Notes: generated by a model from the sequence alone, not told the origin. A stretch of 64,000 bases of DNA from Alnus glutinosa (GCF_958979055.1 NC_084886.1:7311154-7375153); one strand, 5' to 3'; counted from the stretch's first letter, positions 1 to 12,711 are shown. Numbers and translations: made by a program.

Positions 1-2074
1 CAGAGTGCATAGTTTTCAATGAACTAGTCCAAACAAATCACAAGTACATCCGTAACATAACTAAAATCGATTACGTGTGGTTAGCTGAGCTGGCTCCTCA
101 ATATTATTGCATGCAAAATTAAATCTTGTTGTCAATACTAACTGGTAAGATCACGAATTCTCTTGGTTCATTTGACAGTTTTGTGGGTTGGGCTCATTTT
201 TTCTGTTGTTCACTCTTGGTATGCTTAATTTATCATGAATATAATCCACAAACTTCTGACCATGTTGTACCTGCACGGGTCCCAACTTAAATGAATAAGG
301 TAGAAGTAAACTCAGCTACTTTTTCAAACCTGTGCAGGCATGGGAAGTTGCTTACCACGGCATTCTGTAGCCTGATATTTTTTACTTAATTGTTGAGAGG
401 AGTGGCTGTTTTTTGATGGAAATCTCGCTGGAAACTAGAATGTGATGGCTTCTTGTCCGGTTTGGCACTGGCTTTCAATCTTGTCCTGACAGGGATTTCT
501 GGCTTCGCATGTGCCATGGATATGACATTGAAGAGCTTCTTTAGAAAATTAGAAGGTGGCTCCCAGTTATCTGTGGACATTCCTATCAATGTGACCGAAG
601 GCACCATTTCGCACCTGCGTTTGTATCATAATATGTGAAAACAAGAATGGCTGTTGCTTAGAGGCATATGAGCAACTGAATAAGTTGCAGCTTTCTTGAG
701 TCCCTTTTACTTTGCTTTGGGACGTGTACATGTTTCAGTTCATTCCACAACTTACTACTAATCTAAATGGGGTCGTGGCAGCCTTGAGCATTGGTGAGTA
801 AACGAGTCATCATCAGTCAGTCAGAAAGCCTTGCAAGGGACCAGGAATGAGTTTCAGATTTCATAATCTATTTTAGGAAGGGGGAAATTGTTGTTGACTG
901 CTGGTGATATATCTTAATTGTTCATATATATGTTTATCTTAATTCACAGCATTCCTTATCAACCTATTGGCTCCTTATCCTTGTAGTGCCTCTTATTAGA
1001 TAATTGGAGCATTCATTGATGAAATCATGAAACCAACGAGTTATTTGTACCAAAAAATAAAAAAGGAGTAAAAATAAAGGTTGGGCAACCCAAATAGGAG
1101 CTTGAAAACAACCAGAAATCAATGCTATAAAACTTAAAACTACTGAAAATTGGTCAAATAAATGACCTGGTCCATTGAGATAATTGGGGCTTTCACAAAT
1201 GGCGGTTTGTAGTAAAGTTCTGTAAATGGAACAACCAACGAAATAATTGCGGCAAGCGAGAAGATGCTTCTTAACAATAGAACAAGCACAGAAGAATGTT
1301 GCTTTCGGAGCAGCCAAAGAGAAGTCTCATCACAATGTCCAGAAAATGTGGTACTCGACAGGAAGAGCTTGGAAGACACCAAATCAAAAACTGCAACAAG
1401 ATCTGTAAATCTCTATAGCCCCCAAAAGGATATCAACTATGGAGATCCACCACAGGAGAAATGGGAAAGACGACGAGTAAATGTGTGGACCAAAACAAAG
1501 TGAAAATGGAGGCAACGTGTGTAACACACGCGCACCATGGTGGTGCGTGGAGTGCACGCACAGTGATGGAGGATGTTGGCTGTAGTCGAGGAGGCTGGTG
1601 GAGGTGGAGGGAGGGCACATGTGCTAAGCAGGAAAACAAAACCTCGTAGATTTGACTTTGTTGAAGATAAAACCAAAGAAAAACCAAAAACAAAAAATGC
1701 AGGGGAGGGAGATAGGAGGGGGAAGGGAGGATAATGGAGGCAAGCTCCATACCTCCTCCCCCACTTTTGCAGTTATCTATCATCTTTGTAGTTCTAAATA
1801 TTCTTCATTGAGAAATTATTAGATGTCCGAACAATTCGTAAAATCAAAAGAGATTTGTTATAATAGTATTTCACATCTTTTTCTCTTCTTTTTTATTTTA
1901 TTTTATTATTTATTATTTGTTAGCTATTTGACTAAAAACTCAATAGAGGTCATAAAATTTAGAATGAAATGTATCAAATTGAAAATCAAAAATAGCGAAA
2001 AGTAAAGGAAGTTTCAAACCCTTGAATGGTCGACTTCCGTATGCTAAGACAAGGATGCTGGAACAAATTGTGTG

Positions 2075-2112
<38 letters not shown>

Positions 2113-2980
2113 TGGCAGCTGGTTTTCTTTTATATTTCGCTCAATTGGCCGCTTGCTCACAGTTGATGGAATTATTTAAAAGAAAATGGCAAGTTTCGAA
2201 TATGTTGTTATTAAATGTAACTGGCAGAGGCCTGCACTCAATGGGAAAAAAGTCTTACCTGTTCTTTTACATGTGTTTTGATTTCTTCCATAAACATAAA
2301 TAAGGTAGGTAGGATATCTGGGTCAAACTGAAGAACATTCAAATTGGAATTTCATGTGAACAAACGGCCATCGTTTTGCAACAGCTAGCATTTTGTTACA
2401 TACTCGATCGTCCACCGACAACCACTAGGATTGAAATACTAAGAGAGAAAGAATATTCGCGAGTTCGTTACAAAAACTGACCATGTAAAATTGATACCTA
2501 CTGCCCAAGTTTGGTGCCTTCTACTTCCCCACACTATACGCCTTTTAGCATATCAAATTAAATTGGTACCTCCACTCCGTCTGACCTATTTGGTTATGAG
2601 CTGCGTTTCTAAATAAAGTAAATAATAATAATAATAATAATAATAAGAAAAAGAGACTGCACTGTTCTAAAACCGAAAAAAAAAAAATAACAACAAAATT
2701 TAACACGAAATATTAAAAATAGTGTAAAAATACTTTCAAAGAATAGAAAATTGGTCAATATTTGAGTGCTATCCTATTTCAAAACGTTTTTAAACAATCG
2801 GCTGTAATTACACGAGCATATATAGACCCAGTCACCCAGCACACCCACACAGTGCACTCGTTTTTGCAACTTGCATGGAGAGGTTGGTAGAAGAGATTTG
2901 ATTGGTGTCATAGAATTAATAGAATCCTTAATCAGGAAACTCAAAATTTGTTATCTATCTTAATTCATAAGTCTTATTAC
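1..2980. other. Left intergenic region, no recognised gene
   Basis: I see no gene I can name here. A possible acceptor (pyrimidines then gtgcag) near 321-337 followed by a short open stretch and a stop near 369-371 could be the last exon of a gene to the left, but it is too short to identify. A 61-codon + strand reading frame at 453-638 has no recognisable motif. The rest is AT-rich with simple repeats: (TA)n at about 2077-2109 and (TAA)n at about 2622-2646. The last 100 bases are the promoter and leader of the methylesterase gene. Confidence 0.5.
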
Positions 2981-3009
2981 AGAGTCGAGTCGAGTCGAGT
3001 CGATCCATC
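2981..3009 (+). promoter_or_regulatory. 5' leader of the methylesterase gene with GAGTC repeats
   Basis: Four tandem copies of gagtc lie just before the start codon at 3010. They belong to the probable 5' untranslated leader. Whether they matter for expression cannot be told from the sequence. Confidence 0.35.
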
Positions 3010-5723
3010 ATGGGAAACTCGTGTGCGTGTGCATGTTTCAGTCCCAAGGAGAAGCAGCAGGTGACGTCCTTCGAAAGAGAACCCTCAAAACGCTTACCCA
3101 ACTCTTCGCCTTTCTCCCCCTTCTCCACTACCAAAAGCAAAAGCAAGAAGAAGGGAGATCTTGATCAAGAGTACTACGACGATGCTCTCATTCAACAGCA
3201 GGCCCAGCTTGCCGCGGCTCTCCTCTTCCAGCATCATCAGCAGAGCGGTTCTTTGCCCCTCAACCGCTCCGCTTCTGTAGTCTATCCCTCTCCTGCTCCT
3301 AAAAAGATCCCAAGGAGTTCCAGTTCTGGGCAGCACTCACGCGCCGATCCCACTCTCATTCACCCTCATCACCTTCTTAATAAGGTTTGATATTATATCA
3401 TATTCCCTTGGTTTTTTTTTTTTTTGGAATTATATTCTGTTTATGGCAAATTAAGAATGAGTTTTGGTTGATCTTCTGCTTTCCCTGCGTTCTGATGAAT
3501 AGTGTTTAGGAAGATTAAATTACATCACGTTCCTCATGAATAGTGTTTGGCTGAACATCTCTTCTCGTTAACCATAAAACTGAAGGGGTTTGGTCACACA
3601 TTCATTGAAAATTTCAAATACGATGGCTGGGAAATATCATGGATTCTATGGGTACTGCCCCCTTTTAGATGGTGAAGAGTCGCAACTTATGAGTAAAATA
3701 ACATATACTCAAGTGTTCAACAAAAACACGCTTCCTACTTTTCAACCTGCCGTCAAAAAAGAAAAATCACCCCTGTGCATTAATAAAACAGAATGATGAT
3801 TATATGTCTTGTCATCCAGGAAAGTATATTCTCAATCATTTCTAAACTCATAATGCTGCTCAAATACTCTGCATGTTCAGTAGGAAATGAAAAGAATGAT
3901 GATTATATGTCATGTCATCCAGGAAAGTATTCCACAACTTATTTTGATAATTTTCCTTCCTTAGGATCTAAAGATTGAAGGTCTGGAAACCAATCGTTTT
4001 GTCCTTGTTCACGGAGGTGGCTTTGGTGCCTGGTGTTGGTATAAAACTATGACACTTTTGGAAGAAAGCGGATACAGAGTCGATGCAGTTGACTTAACGG
4101 GCTCTGGAGTTCATTCATTTGATACAAACAGCATTGCCACTCTTGCACAATACGTAAAGCCACTTACTGATATCCTAGAGAAACTAGGAGATGGGGAAAA
4201 GGTTTTTGCTCTCTCTCTCTCTCTCTCTCTAATAGTGCACTATCACTGTTTGTATTTATGTATGCCTATAGGGTGAATATTGTCAATGCCTGAGCTCTGG
4301 TGTTATTTGATAAGTTGGGCTTAGTTTTTTTTTACTTTCAATTACAATTTACAAGGATAAAAATTTCATATGGTTATAATCTTAGACAGCAATGACTAGC
4401 ACAGAAAGGGATGATTCAACAGTAACCATTTTGTGACATATCCTCACTTTCCCACTCTTGATATGCTATTTCATTCTCTATTTGTATATAGATTCCATGC
4501 CCTATTTCCCTCCTTTCTTCATGCTTAAAAACAATTCCAAGCTTCTCACATTTCAATTTGAAATGAATATTTTCTTTTGTTATATATAGACTCTGCTATT
4601 CAGGTGAACAAAATATTCCTATAAATTTCACTTGCCTCTGCAAAATTTAGAAACTTTATAGCATTGTGGTGAAATAATTGAAATTAAATTCAGCATTCAC
4701 ATTGACTGATCCATTATATGTCAATTTTAATATTATTAAAGCTATCACTGTATTCCTATTGCAGTAAAGCTGGAAATATTTCATTTAGAAGAACTAAATT
4801 TTCTTCAAAATACAGGTGATCTTGGTGGGACATGATTTCGGTGGTGCTTGTATTTCATATATAATGGAGTTGTTTCCCTCTAAAATCTCAAAAGCGATTT
4901 TTATAGCTGCAGCAATGTTGAGTAGTGGGCAGAGTACCCTTCATGTGTTTTCCCAACAGGTTGTCCGGCACTCAATATCTTAGGCTCATAAAATTATGCA
5001 TCTTTAGTTCATTAATAACTGTAACAAGGGAAACCCTTAATCTGCTTTCTTCTTTCATTCCTTAATTCTTTTAGTTTGATATGCTTAAACCCATTAGTCT
5101 GTTACAGACGGGCTCAAATGATCTGATGCAACAAGCTCAAACATTTTTGTATGCAAACGGGAAAGATCAGCCTCCAACTGCTATTGATCTTGACAAAGCA
5201 TTGGTGAAAGACTTATTGTTCAATCAAAGTCCTTCTAAGGTACGTCTATAACATTGTTATTGTTGAATCATCAATTATCATAAAAGCTTAAATTGATAAG
5301 TTATGATGAATCACTTATCCCAAAACCTTAAGTTAATAGGAAATAGTTGATTTAATCATTTAATTAATATTCTAACGATCATAACTGCTGGAATCAGACT
5401 GGGTCTATTTTGAAAGTGTCATTCTCCATGTCTAGGATGTTTCATTGGCATTAGTTTCAATGAGGCCAATTCCTTTTGCACCGGTTATGGAGAAGCTCTC
5501 ACTTTCTGAAGTAAACTTTGGCTCTGTTCGGAGATTTTATATAATTACTCAAGAAGATTGTGCCATACCCGTTTCTCTACAGGAGAAGATGGTACGCACA
5601 AATCCCCCAGAAGAGGTGTTTTGGCTAAAAGGTTCTGATCATGCACCTTTCTTCTCGAGGCCTCAGTCACTGCACAAAATACTAGTAGAGATATCACAAA
5701 TTCCACCAAGCATGTCTGAATAG
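3010..5723 (+). CDS. Methylesterase of the MES11-15 group (alpha/beta hydrolase), catalytic Ser replaced by Asp
   Basis: Five exons, 3010-3384, 3965-4201, 4816-4959, 5108-5239 and 5436-5723, join in phase to give 391 residues. All introns are GT-AG and phase 0. Residues 1-125 are a basic, Ser-rich N-terminal extension as in Arabidopsis MES11-15, usually annotated as a plastid transit region. It starts MGNSCACAC, which also fits an N-myristoylation plus palmitoylation signal. The alpha/beta-hydrolase domain follows, with the oxyanion HGGGFG at 141-146, Asp337 (EDCAIP) and His365 (GSDHAPFF). The nucleophile elbow reads GHDFGG, so Asp211 stands where active family members have Ser. As I remember it, Arabidopsis MES11 also has GHDFGG. 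Active relatives remove methyl groups from methyl esters of plant hormones; this protein may be inactive or work differently. The family call is firm; the substrate is unknown. Confidence 0.92.
3791..3930. repeat. Pair of 37-bp direct repeats in methylesterase intron 1
   Basis: Positions 3791-3827 and 3894-3930 are the same 37 bases with one difference (gtcttg against gtcatg). They lie inside intron 1, 35 bp before exon 2. This looks like a small local duplication. Confidence 0.7.
4209..4230 (+). repeat. (CT)11 microsatellite just after exon 2
   Basis: A run of eleven CT units begins seven bases after the donor of methylesterase intron 2. It is a likely length-polymorphic marker. Confidence 0.7.
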
Positions 5724-7165
5724 GATTGCACCAGAGCCTGGCGTGATAAATATCTGGCACGTTGTGGCAAGCATATGGTAAGCGATAAATGATATTTTGC
5801 TACCCAAATACACAATTATTGATTTTTTTTTTTAAAAAAAAAAACACAAAATCAGACCTTAATCCATTTACATGATTTTGTGATTTTTTGTTTAATTAAA
5901 AAAAAATTAATAATTGTGTCATAAAGTCGCAACATATCATATCTCTATAATAAGCATCATTGTGCATGTCTTGTCAAAGACTTGGAGTTGAGCAACCACA
6001 ATATATCGGTGATCATGTGCATGCATATGCCGTTGCTCCCTTATTGTAGGCTTGTAGCTATCATGTATATGGTGTACCTCTGGCATCTTCCAATCTGTAT
6101 AGGATGTTTACATTTATTTTATAACCTTGATAGTACCAATGAGCATCTATCAATCGTATTTCACTTCTGTTTAAGTGTCCGTTTGGTTTAACAGTTTTAA
6201 AGCGTGACAATTAAACATTTGGTAAAACGACAATTTGACATTTAAAATCGTGCGTTTTTAAAAATATATTCTAATTCTTGCGGTTTGAAAATGAGGATTT
6301 TTCCACCTTTTCTAAACACTTTTCGCAATCTTATTTAAAAACACACTTTTGACCCGCAAAATCACGGGCCGATCTGAAGGCACTCTAAGTAAGCAAATAC
6401 TAGTATTAAAAGGACAATGAGGTAAATTTGGTGATAGTATTATTTGTATTTTTCATCCTAAATTTGAATATGGCTAAATGTTATAGGAAACATGGTACTT
6501 ATGAAGATATGGTAACTTGCTCTAATCAAATGAGAGTAGAACTGCACCCTGTTTTGTACCCATTTGCTCATCCATGGCATACCAAATGGATGTCTACGAA
6601 TTGCTGGGGACACGTTCTCTGAAGAAAGCCTTGTTGGCTGTAAAGAAGCACGAGAGGTGTTTGTGGAAATGTTTCCTTCACTGCTATATATCAAATGGTA
6701 CAACTTTGTATACAAAATAAGGAAGAAACTCACCGGAAAACCACCAATTTCTCTTTGTATAAATACAAGTAAAATTCGCGTATTGCACTCATTATTATTA
6801 TTATTATTTTAAGGATATATGCTAATATGGTAAAAAATGTACACGTGACAACGTTTGATAGGTCATCCGTTGTTTTTTTAATAAATGGCAAACGAGCCCG
6901 ATGACAGATGACAAAATGACTAATTTTATAAACTGACAAAACTCAGATAACAATTTTATTATTTTTTTAAACTCAAAAAAAGTGTTTTAATAAACATGGA
7001 ATCAGATTCACCATTTTTTAATTTAGATGTGCTTAATGTCATTCTTCTATATATTTTTTTGTCCATTTTATATATATATTATTGAATATGTAAGACCCAT
7101 ATGTGAATTTCACATATTAAATGATAAGCTTTACACATCTTTTATATATTTAGGAGAATGAAAAC
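5724..7165. other. Intergenic region between the methylesterase and SPIRAL1-like genes
   Basis: No gene is visible. The first few hundred bases should hold the 3' untranslated region of the methylesterase. From about 6175 to 6390 the sequence has the low-complexity look of a short inverted-repeat DNA element (it starts near tgtccgtttggtt), but I could not pair its ends well. The remainder is AT-rich with homopolymer runs. Confidence 0.4.
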
Positions 7166-7382
7166 AATCATTTCTTTAATTTAACTATTTTTTAAAACTT
7201 GAAAGCCGATGATAACTTAATTTGTTCCAAGTTCCAAATGCACCAAAAGAGAGAGAGGAAAAGAAAAAAAAGACCAATTAATAAAAGTTAAAAAAGAGAA
7301 AAGAGTAAAGGTAGGAAGTTGGAACAAAGTTATCATCGGCTTCCAAGTTTTAAAAAATAGTTAAATTAAAAGAGAAATGATT
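7166..7382. mobile_element. Foldback (MITE-like) element with 65-bp arms
   Basis: The left arm, 7166-7230, and right arm, 7319-7382, are near-perfect inverted copies. Each contains gccgatgataac or its complement and a taactattttttaaaact block. A purine-rich loop of about 88 bp lies between them. Sequence just outside the left arm (taggagaatgaaaacaat) and inside the loop (aaagagtaaaggtaggaag) recurs near 7628-7646 and 7693-7711, so a second, partial copy lies 400 bp downstream. No coding capacity. Confidence 0.65.
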
Positions 7383-7479
7383 TCCATTTTTTTTATGAAA
7401 AAAATCTATTATTGAATATGTAATATCTAAGTAATTCTATATGTACATTAAATATCTATTAATTATTCATAAAAAAAAA

Positions 7480-7600
7480 ATAAAGTAGTTTTTAAAATCA
7501 CTATTTAATCAAAATCATCATTTGATTAATCACATACCAAATGATAGTTTTAAAAGTCACTTTATTTTTAAATGGACACTTAATGTACACGTAAAATTAC
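7480..7600. mobile_element. Short MITE-like inverted repeat
   Basis: The segment reads as a hairpin. The left side has ttttaaaatcactatttaatc and the right side has gatagttttaaaagtcacttt. The core words resemble two other short elements at 47455-47563 and 47669-47815, so the three probably belong to one family. Confidence 0.45.
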
Positions 7601-7899
7601 TTTAAATTTATACTTCTTTTATCTCTCTAGGAGAATGAAAACAATAATTTATCTTTTTTTTTTTTTAAAAAAAAGGCCAAATAAAAGGTCAAAAAGAGTA
7701 AAGGTAGGAAGTGAATCGGATGAAGGGAGCATGCATGTGGACATATGAGTTCATTTTCCGCCATATGATCCACCCGCTTTTTATTTACTATCTTCACGCC
7801 TTTTTCCCTCATTCCAAATATCGTGCGGTCTATAAGTTACGAAATGAAAAAATGGAAAATAATCTGGTAAAAGTAAGTATACACGTGGAAAGTTCAAAT

Positions 7900-8027
7900 T
7901 CAACGAATCTGATTCACCACTGGTCCACCGTCCACCTCCACCGCTACAATAAATATCTCACGCTTTTCACTTTGTCGCTCTCTCTTCAGCTTCGGAGCTT
8001 CTCTTTAGATCTGATCCGAGCAACAAG
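7900..8027 (+). promoter_or_regulatory. Probable promoter and non-coding first exon of the SPIRAL1-like gene
   Basis: A CT-rich stretch ends in a good donor (aacaag then gtaaac) at 8027/8028. The coding exon begins after an acceptor (gtcag) at 9455, which leaves a 5' leader exon and a 1.4 kb leader intron. Leader introns with T-rich interiors, as here, are common in highly expressed plant genes. A ctagggttt telo-box-like word at about 8080 lies inside the intron. Confidence 0.5.
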
Positions 8028-9489
8028 GTAAACCTGCCAAAACCTAACGCTGGATCTCTTTTCCCTTTCACTCACATTCTAGGGTTTCAATCACGACGCT
8101 GTGCCGTCATTTCCTGCTTCTTCTTACTGTTTTGAATCTCGTTGATTTGATGCTGTTTATCTTTTTTCTTCTTTTTTGCTTCTTTTGGATGAAAATTGTG
8201 ATATTTTCTCGAAGCTATTTTAGTGGTATTGCTGACAATGATTGATATAGTGACGTGTGTTTTCTTTTTCTTTCTTTTCAGATCTAGTTTTTGCTTTGCT
8301 TTTTTTGTTTTTTTGTTTTTTTTTTGCGTACAGTGGAAGTGGTTGATTTAGACACTTCTCCTGATTTGATTTGATTGGTATCGTTTTAGGGTTTCTACGG
8401 AATCGAACTGATTGTGGATCTGAGTTTCTTACGGTATTTAGAACATTTTTGTACTTGTTTACTAAACCAGAAGCCTACGCATGTATTGAATTGCTTGTTA
8501 GGTTTTCTAAAACTTACAAAATTAATATACTTTGGTGGAAATAATTGCAATTTGTATAGTGTAGCTTACTGGCCTTTATTTATTCTAATTACGACAGAAT
8601 AAAATGAAGGGTTGGGAAGGAATCCTAGAATTTTCTGTCAATTTCAGTGGTGAAAAACTTCACTGCCTTCTATTATAAATAATATGAGAGACAGAGTTAC
8701 ATCTCGAAGAAATTTTAAGGACTCGATGCAGGCATGAAGATGGTGCAGCAACTGAAATATTCACTATGTTCTTGAGCTACATTGATTTTCTGTTTCTTGG
8801 CTTGCTTTTGTTTTGGAAAATCTGGTAGAAGGCCTTTGTTCCTGTTGTTTGCAGCTAGCCTGCTGGTTTTCTGTTTCTATTGTTTTGTTTTGTTTGGTCG
8901 AGTAAAAGTTCTCATTCATCTAAAAAGGAAGAAAATTATTATATATCTTCAGTTTTACTTATCAAAAAAAAAAAAAAAAGGAAGAAAATGAAGAAAATAA
9001 GCAGTGGTGGGAAGTGGAATAACTTGCAGAAAACATGATTGGTTTCGAGCTAATGATCTGGGCAAGAATTTTTTTTTGGATCTCACACTTCTGTGTTGAA
9101 CCATGAACTTCATATCCTCCCATTAGGCAGAAGCCTATACATTTTGGATGATGCCCAATGTAAGGCATCAAAGTGTAGAAATAGAGGCAGTGACACGTTG
9201 AAGTTTGAGATGTTTAAGGTTTCACCTTAATATTATTACTTGATGTTAAGTATTCTATGTTTTGCAAAATTTACTCACTTCTGTATGATAGAGCATATAT
9301 GTTGTGTACTAGTTAAAGAGGTTGAGGTGAATTTTGATAAAGTGTTCAAGCTTTCTGGATGGCGTATGCATGAAATGGCATGATTTATGTTATTTTCTTT
9401 ACATTTTGTTCTGGATTTCAATTTTTTTTTTCTTTTTTATTTGCTTGGATGTCAGGTTTTTGAGTTCTTTTTATAAGATCTGGGAGAGC

Positions 9490-11027
9490 ATGGGCCGAGG
9501 AGTTAGCAGCGGTGGAGGACAGAGTTCATTGGGCTATCTGTTTGGGAGTGGAGAGGCTCCTAAACCAGCTGCAACTAATGCTGAAACTGCTCCAAGTGAA
9601 GTGCAGGCTGTGAATAATGCACCTGCCTCCAAACCTGCTACTGCTTCTCCACCAGTTCCAGTAGATGTTGCCAAGCAGGTTCCTGCTGGTATCAACAGTA
9701 CTTCTTCAAATAACTATATGCGGGCAGATGGTCAAAACACTGGGAACTTCATCACGGTATGGCTATACTATGGTATCTTTTGCTGTTTTTCCAATGCAAC
9801 TGGCGCAGGGACTTTTGTAGTCCAAAACTTTGTGTAGCATTGAAAGAAAATAGAAGTTAATCTCGATAGAGTCATACTGAAAGAGAAGCAGCAGAAACCT
9901 TGATTCTATAAAAATACAAATACATATTGTGTTTCTTAACCATGATGGTAATAGAGAAGGTAGAAGTTGAGTACCTATGATTCCCGGGACCATCTCAATT
10001 TTTGTTGTTATTGGTTTGAGGAGGCTGAATGCTAGACATAGATCAATTCTGTTTGAGTTCTCAGGATATGCACTAAAAGTGTTCTATCCCATCCTCATCT
10101 CTCTCCCTTCCTCCCTCCCTTGGGCTTGTAAATGTTGTCTATCAATGTAAATAGGAAGAATGGAAAGAAACCAGATATTTCTTGTGTTTGGCAAGTTGGC
10201 AACACACCCTCTCTTTATTTTCACTTTTTCTAAAAAAAATTAACCTCTTTTCAAAACTATTATCAAACAACTTTTTTCTCCACTTTTCTCTCACAAAAAA
10301 TTCAGTTCTCATTTCCTCACATCATTCACTTCTTATTACTATTCAAACAAAAAACTCATAACAAAACTCTTTACCAAACAACCCCTTCATTTTCTTAGAT
10401 ATTTTTCAGCTTGTGTCATAATGCATTGTTACTCGTGTTTACGTAATGGAGGGTAAATATTAATTTGCAGCACGAGTGAGCACTGAGTACCCATGAAAAC
10501 ATTGATGGGCAAGGTGTGTTAGATAAAGATTTAGATAGAACTTCGTCTTTTTAATTTGCTATGATTTTATTTGAGGTTCCAGATTATGTTTTCTTTTACA
10601 AAGTATTGAACATCATCTATCATGGTGTTAAAAGTTTGAAAGAGTAGGTAGGGCTTACCATTTGTATGAAGTGTTCGGGGAGATTATGGAGTTGAAAGGC
10701 ATTGCATATGTGGTAACTGAATATTATCTAATATATGTGGGTGTCAATGGTTGGTAACTGAATACTATTAATGGTAGGCAGGCTAATTTCATTATCACTG
10801 ATTGTGAACATCCTAAAATGATGCTGATTTAATTGTTTGTCTACAACATACTAGTATGTTTCATTGTGATTGAAAATTATTAGCCAAGTAAAAATTAAAT
10901 ATAAATTAATTGATCATTTTCTTCCTCGGTGCAGGATCGACCCTCTACTAAGGTTCATGCTGCCCCAGGCGGTGGATCTTCTTTGGGTTACCTCTTTGGT
11001 GGTGGGCCTGGTGGTAGTGGTAACTGA
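9490..11027 (+). CDS. SP1L2: SPIRAL1-like microtubule-associated protein
   Basis: Two coding exons, 9490-9756 and 10935-11027, give 119 residues, the normal size for SPIRAL1 proteins. The exon carrying the start begins at 9456. The N-terminus has the family signature MGRGVSSGGGQSSLGYLFG, and the C-terminus repeats it as APGGGSSLGYLFGGG. In Arabidopsis SPR1 these two repeated motifs are needed for microtubule localisation. Between them lies a low-complexity Ala/Pro/Ser linker. SPIRAL1 proteins bind cortical microtubules at growing plus ends and keep cell expansion straight. Neighbours match both Arabidopsis SP1L2 (beside SIK1) and SPR1 (beside COQ4), so the symbol is by position and could equally be SPR1. 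Family identity is secure. Confidence 0.93.
10183..10386. mobile_element. MITE-like element in the SPIRAL1-like intron
   Basis: A C/T/A-rich block begins with a tgtttggcaa type end and finishes with accaaacaacccc. Reversed, these ends resemble each other (ggttgtttggtaa), a pattern common in short hAT-type MITEs. I could not fix a target duplication. It lies in the intron between the two coding exons. Confidence 0.4.
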
Positions 11028-11957
11028 TATATGGCATCCTATGGGGCCAGATGGAATTAATGTTTGTTGATTTTTGTGGAACCTGTGCTTCAGATGAGGC
11101 AATGGAAACTTGCTGGATCATGTGATGTAATATATTGGTTTTGTGGTTGTTGTTTGGATAATTCAATCAAGAGCTGTTTCAAATGCACCAAGTTACATTA
11201 TACTGCATAATAGTTTCTTACCATGTGTTTTAAGGAGAATTTTATGTTTGACTGGATGATTTTTGTTCATTGCAACCTGGTCTGCTTCCTCTCTTTAACA
11301 GTGTTATTAGCTGTCGACTTTTTTTCTTCTTCATTTCAGGGTTTCCATCAGGCTTGAATCCGCTTGATAGTGGTGAAAGTTTGTTGGTTTACTTGGGTTA
11401 GATCGAGCTCGGCCTGGGGACAGCAGGGTTGTGGGCTGAGCTTTATTAGCATTACATCTTTGCTACTCTAGGCTTTTGAATTGGCACGTAGCCAGTCCAG
11501 ATGCGCTAGAGCTTTGAAGAGGGGGGTCCTTTGGGATTGAAACTTTGCAGTTTCAAGACGTAAGATTTGAAAAAAATATCCATTTCAAAATGTAATTTTA
11601 AAATCCCAGTTAGCATTTAGTAAAAGACTAACATGATTGCAGTTTTAAGACGCACTATTTGAAAAAAAATATTGTTTTCAAAAACATTATTTTAGTAAAA
11701 GAGTAAAGCTACTATTTATAAGAAAAATATTGTTAAACAATTTTCGTACAATTTTAATAATTTGTTTTTAAAAAATAAATTATTGGATATGTAGGAAAAC
11801 ATATTCAATGGTTGATCTGAAAAAAAATTAAATAAGAGTTATGTTAAGAGTTGTATAACAATCACTTATTTTATAATGACTAATGTGACTGTTTTAAATG
11901 GCTTTATTTTTGTTTTTATTTTGTAAGTAGTTGATAAGAAAAGTCATTTAAAACACG
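11028..11957. other. 3' region of the SPIRAL1-like gene and intergenic DNA
   Basis: The first 150-400 bases should be the 3' untranslated region. From about 11540 the sequence becomes AT-rich, with two related blocks (gcagtttcaagacg near 11547 and gcagttttaagacg near 11639) that look like an old transposon fragment. No gene seen. Confidence 0.4.
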
Positions 11958-12160
11958 CTACGTCAGTCAGTGTGAAATAAATAGGTGTGAAGAGTAACAT
12001 TACTTTTATTTAAAAAGAAACAAATGATTGAAACATTTTTTATCAACTCCTACGTCAGTCAGTGTGAAGTCAGTGTGAAATAAATAGGTGTGAAGAGTAA
12101 TATTACTCTTATTTTATTTAAAAAGAAACAAATGATTGAAACATTTTTTATCAACTCCCA
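11958..12160. repeat. Tandem duplication of a roughly 92-bp unit
   Basis: Copy 1 is 11958-12049 and copy 2 starts at 12050. Both run from ctacgtcagtcagtgtgaa through ggtgtgaagagtaa to tttttatcaactcc. Copy 2 has an extra gtcagtgtgaa repeat near its start and a few bases added in the middle. The duplication is recent enough to leave only a few differences. Confidence 0.75.
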
Positions 12161-12711
12161 TAGCTATATGATTACTTTTGTGTAATATCACACATTCACA
12201 CTATTTAACTACCACAAAGCTTATTACTAGAAGCAATGCTGCGCAACCCTCTCAACCATGAGAAACAATAAGAAATGGGAGAGGTGAGAGAGGCAAAGAA
12301 AGGTTGAGTGAGGAGAATGGTAGGTAATCTTTAGAGAGGGGCTTACACCCTAAAGCTAAGTGTGCGGGCACGTGCACATGTTTATCTATGTGTGTGTTAC
12401 TATCGATTGGACCAGTATTGAATGAGTTCACAACAACTATTATCGATTCACAAACTGATGATGTCCCTTTTTTATTATTTCAACTGATGCAAATTTCTCA
12501 TTGTGAAAAACCGATCTTACTTAATATTTGGTTTGGACGGTTGGGCCAATCGATGTATATAAATGTTTAAGTAATACTTAACGTAAAGACATAAACCCTT
12601 GCGGGCTAATGATTATTTCTATAGTATTCTATGCCAAAATGAACACTTGCTTATTGTGGTCGCGCACTATGAAGCGTGAAAAGACTTTTATCCTTAGGTA
12701 TCTTTGAGTAA

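Noticed and set aside
1140-1783. Several overlapping minus- and plus-strand frames
   Set aside because: They are short, overlap one another on both strands, have low-complexity Ser/Leu/His-rich translations and no motifs or splice context.
9334-9489. Upstream in-frame extension of the SPIRAL1-like protein
   Set aside because: It starts at TTG, crosses a good splice acceptor at 9455 and is T-rich intron sequence; ATG 9490 gives the standard family N-terminus.
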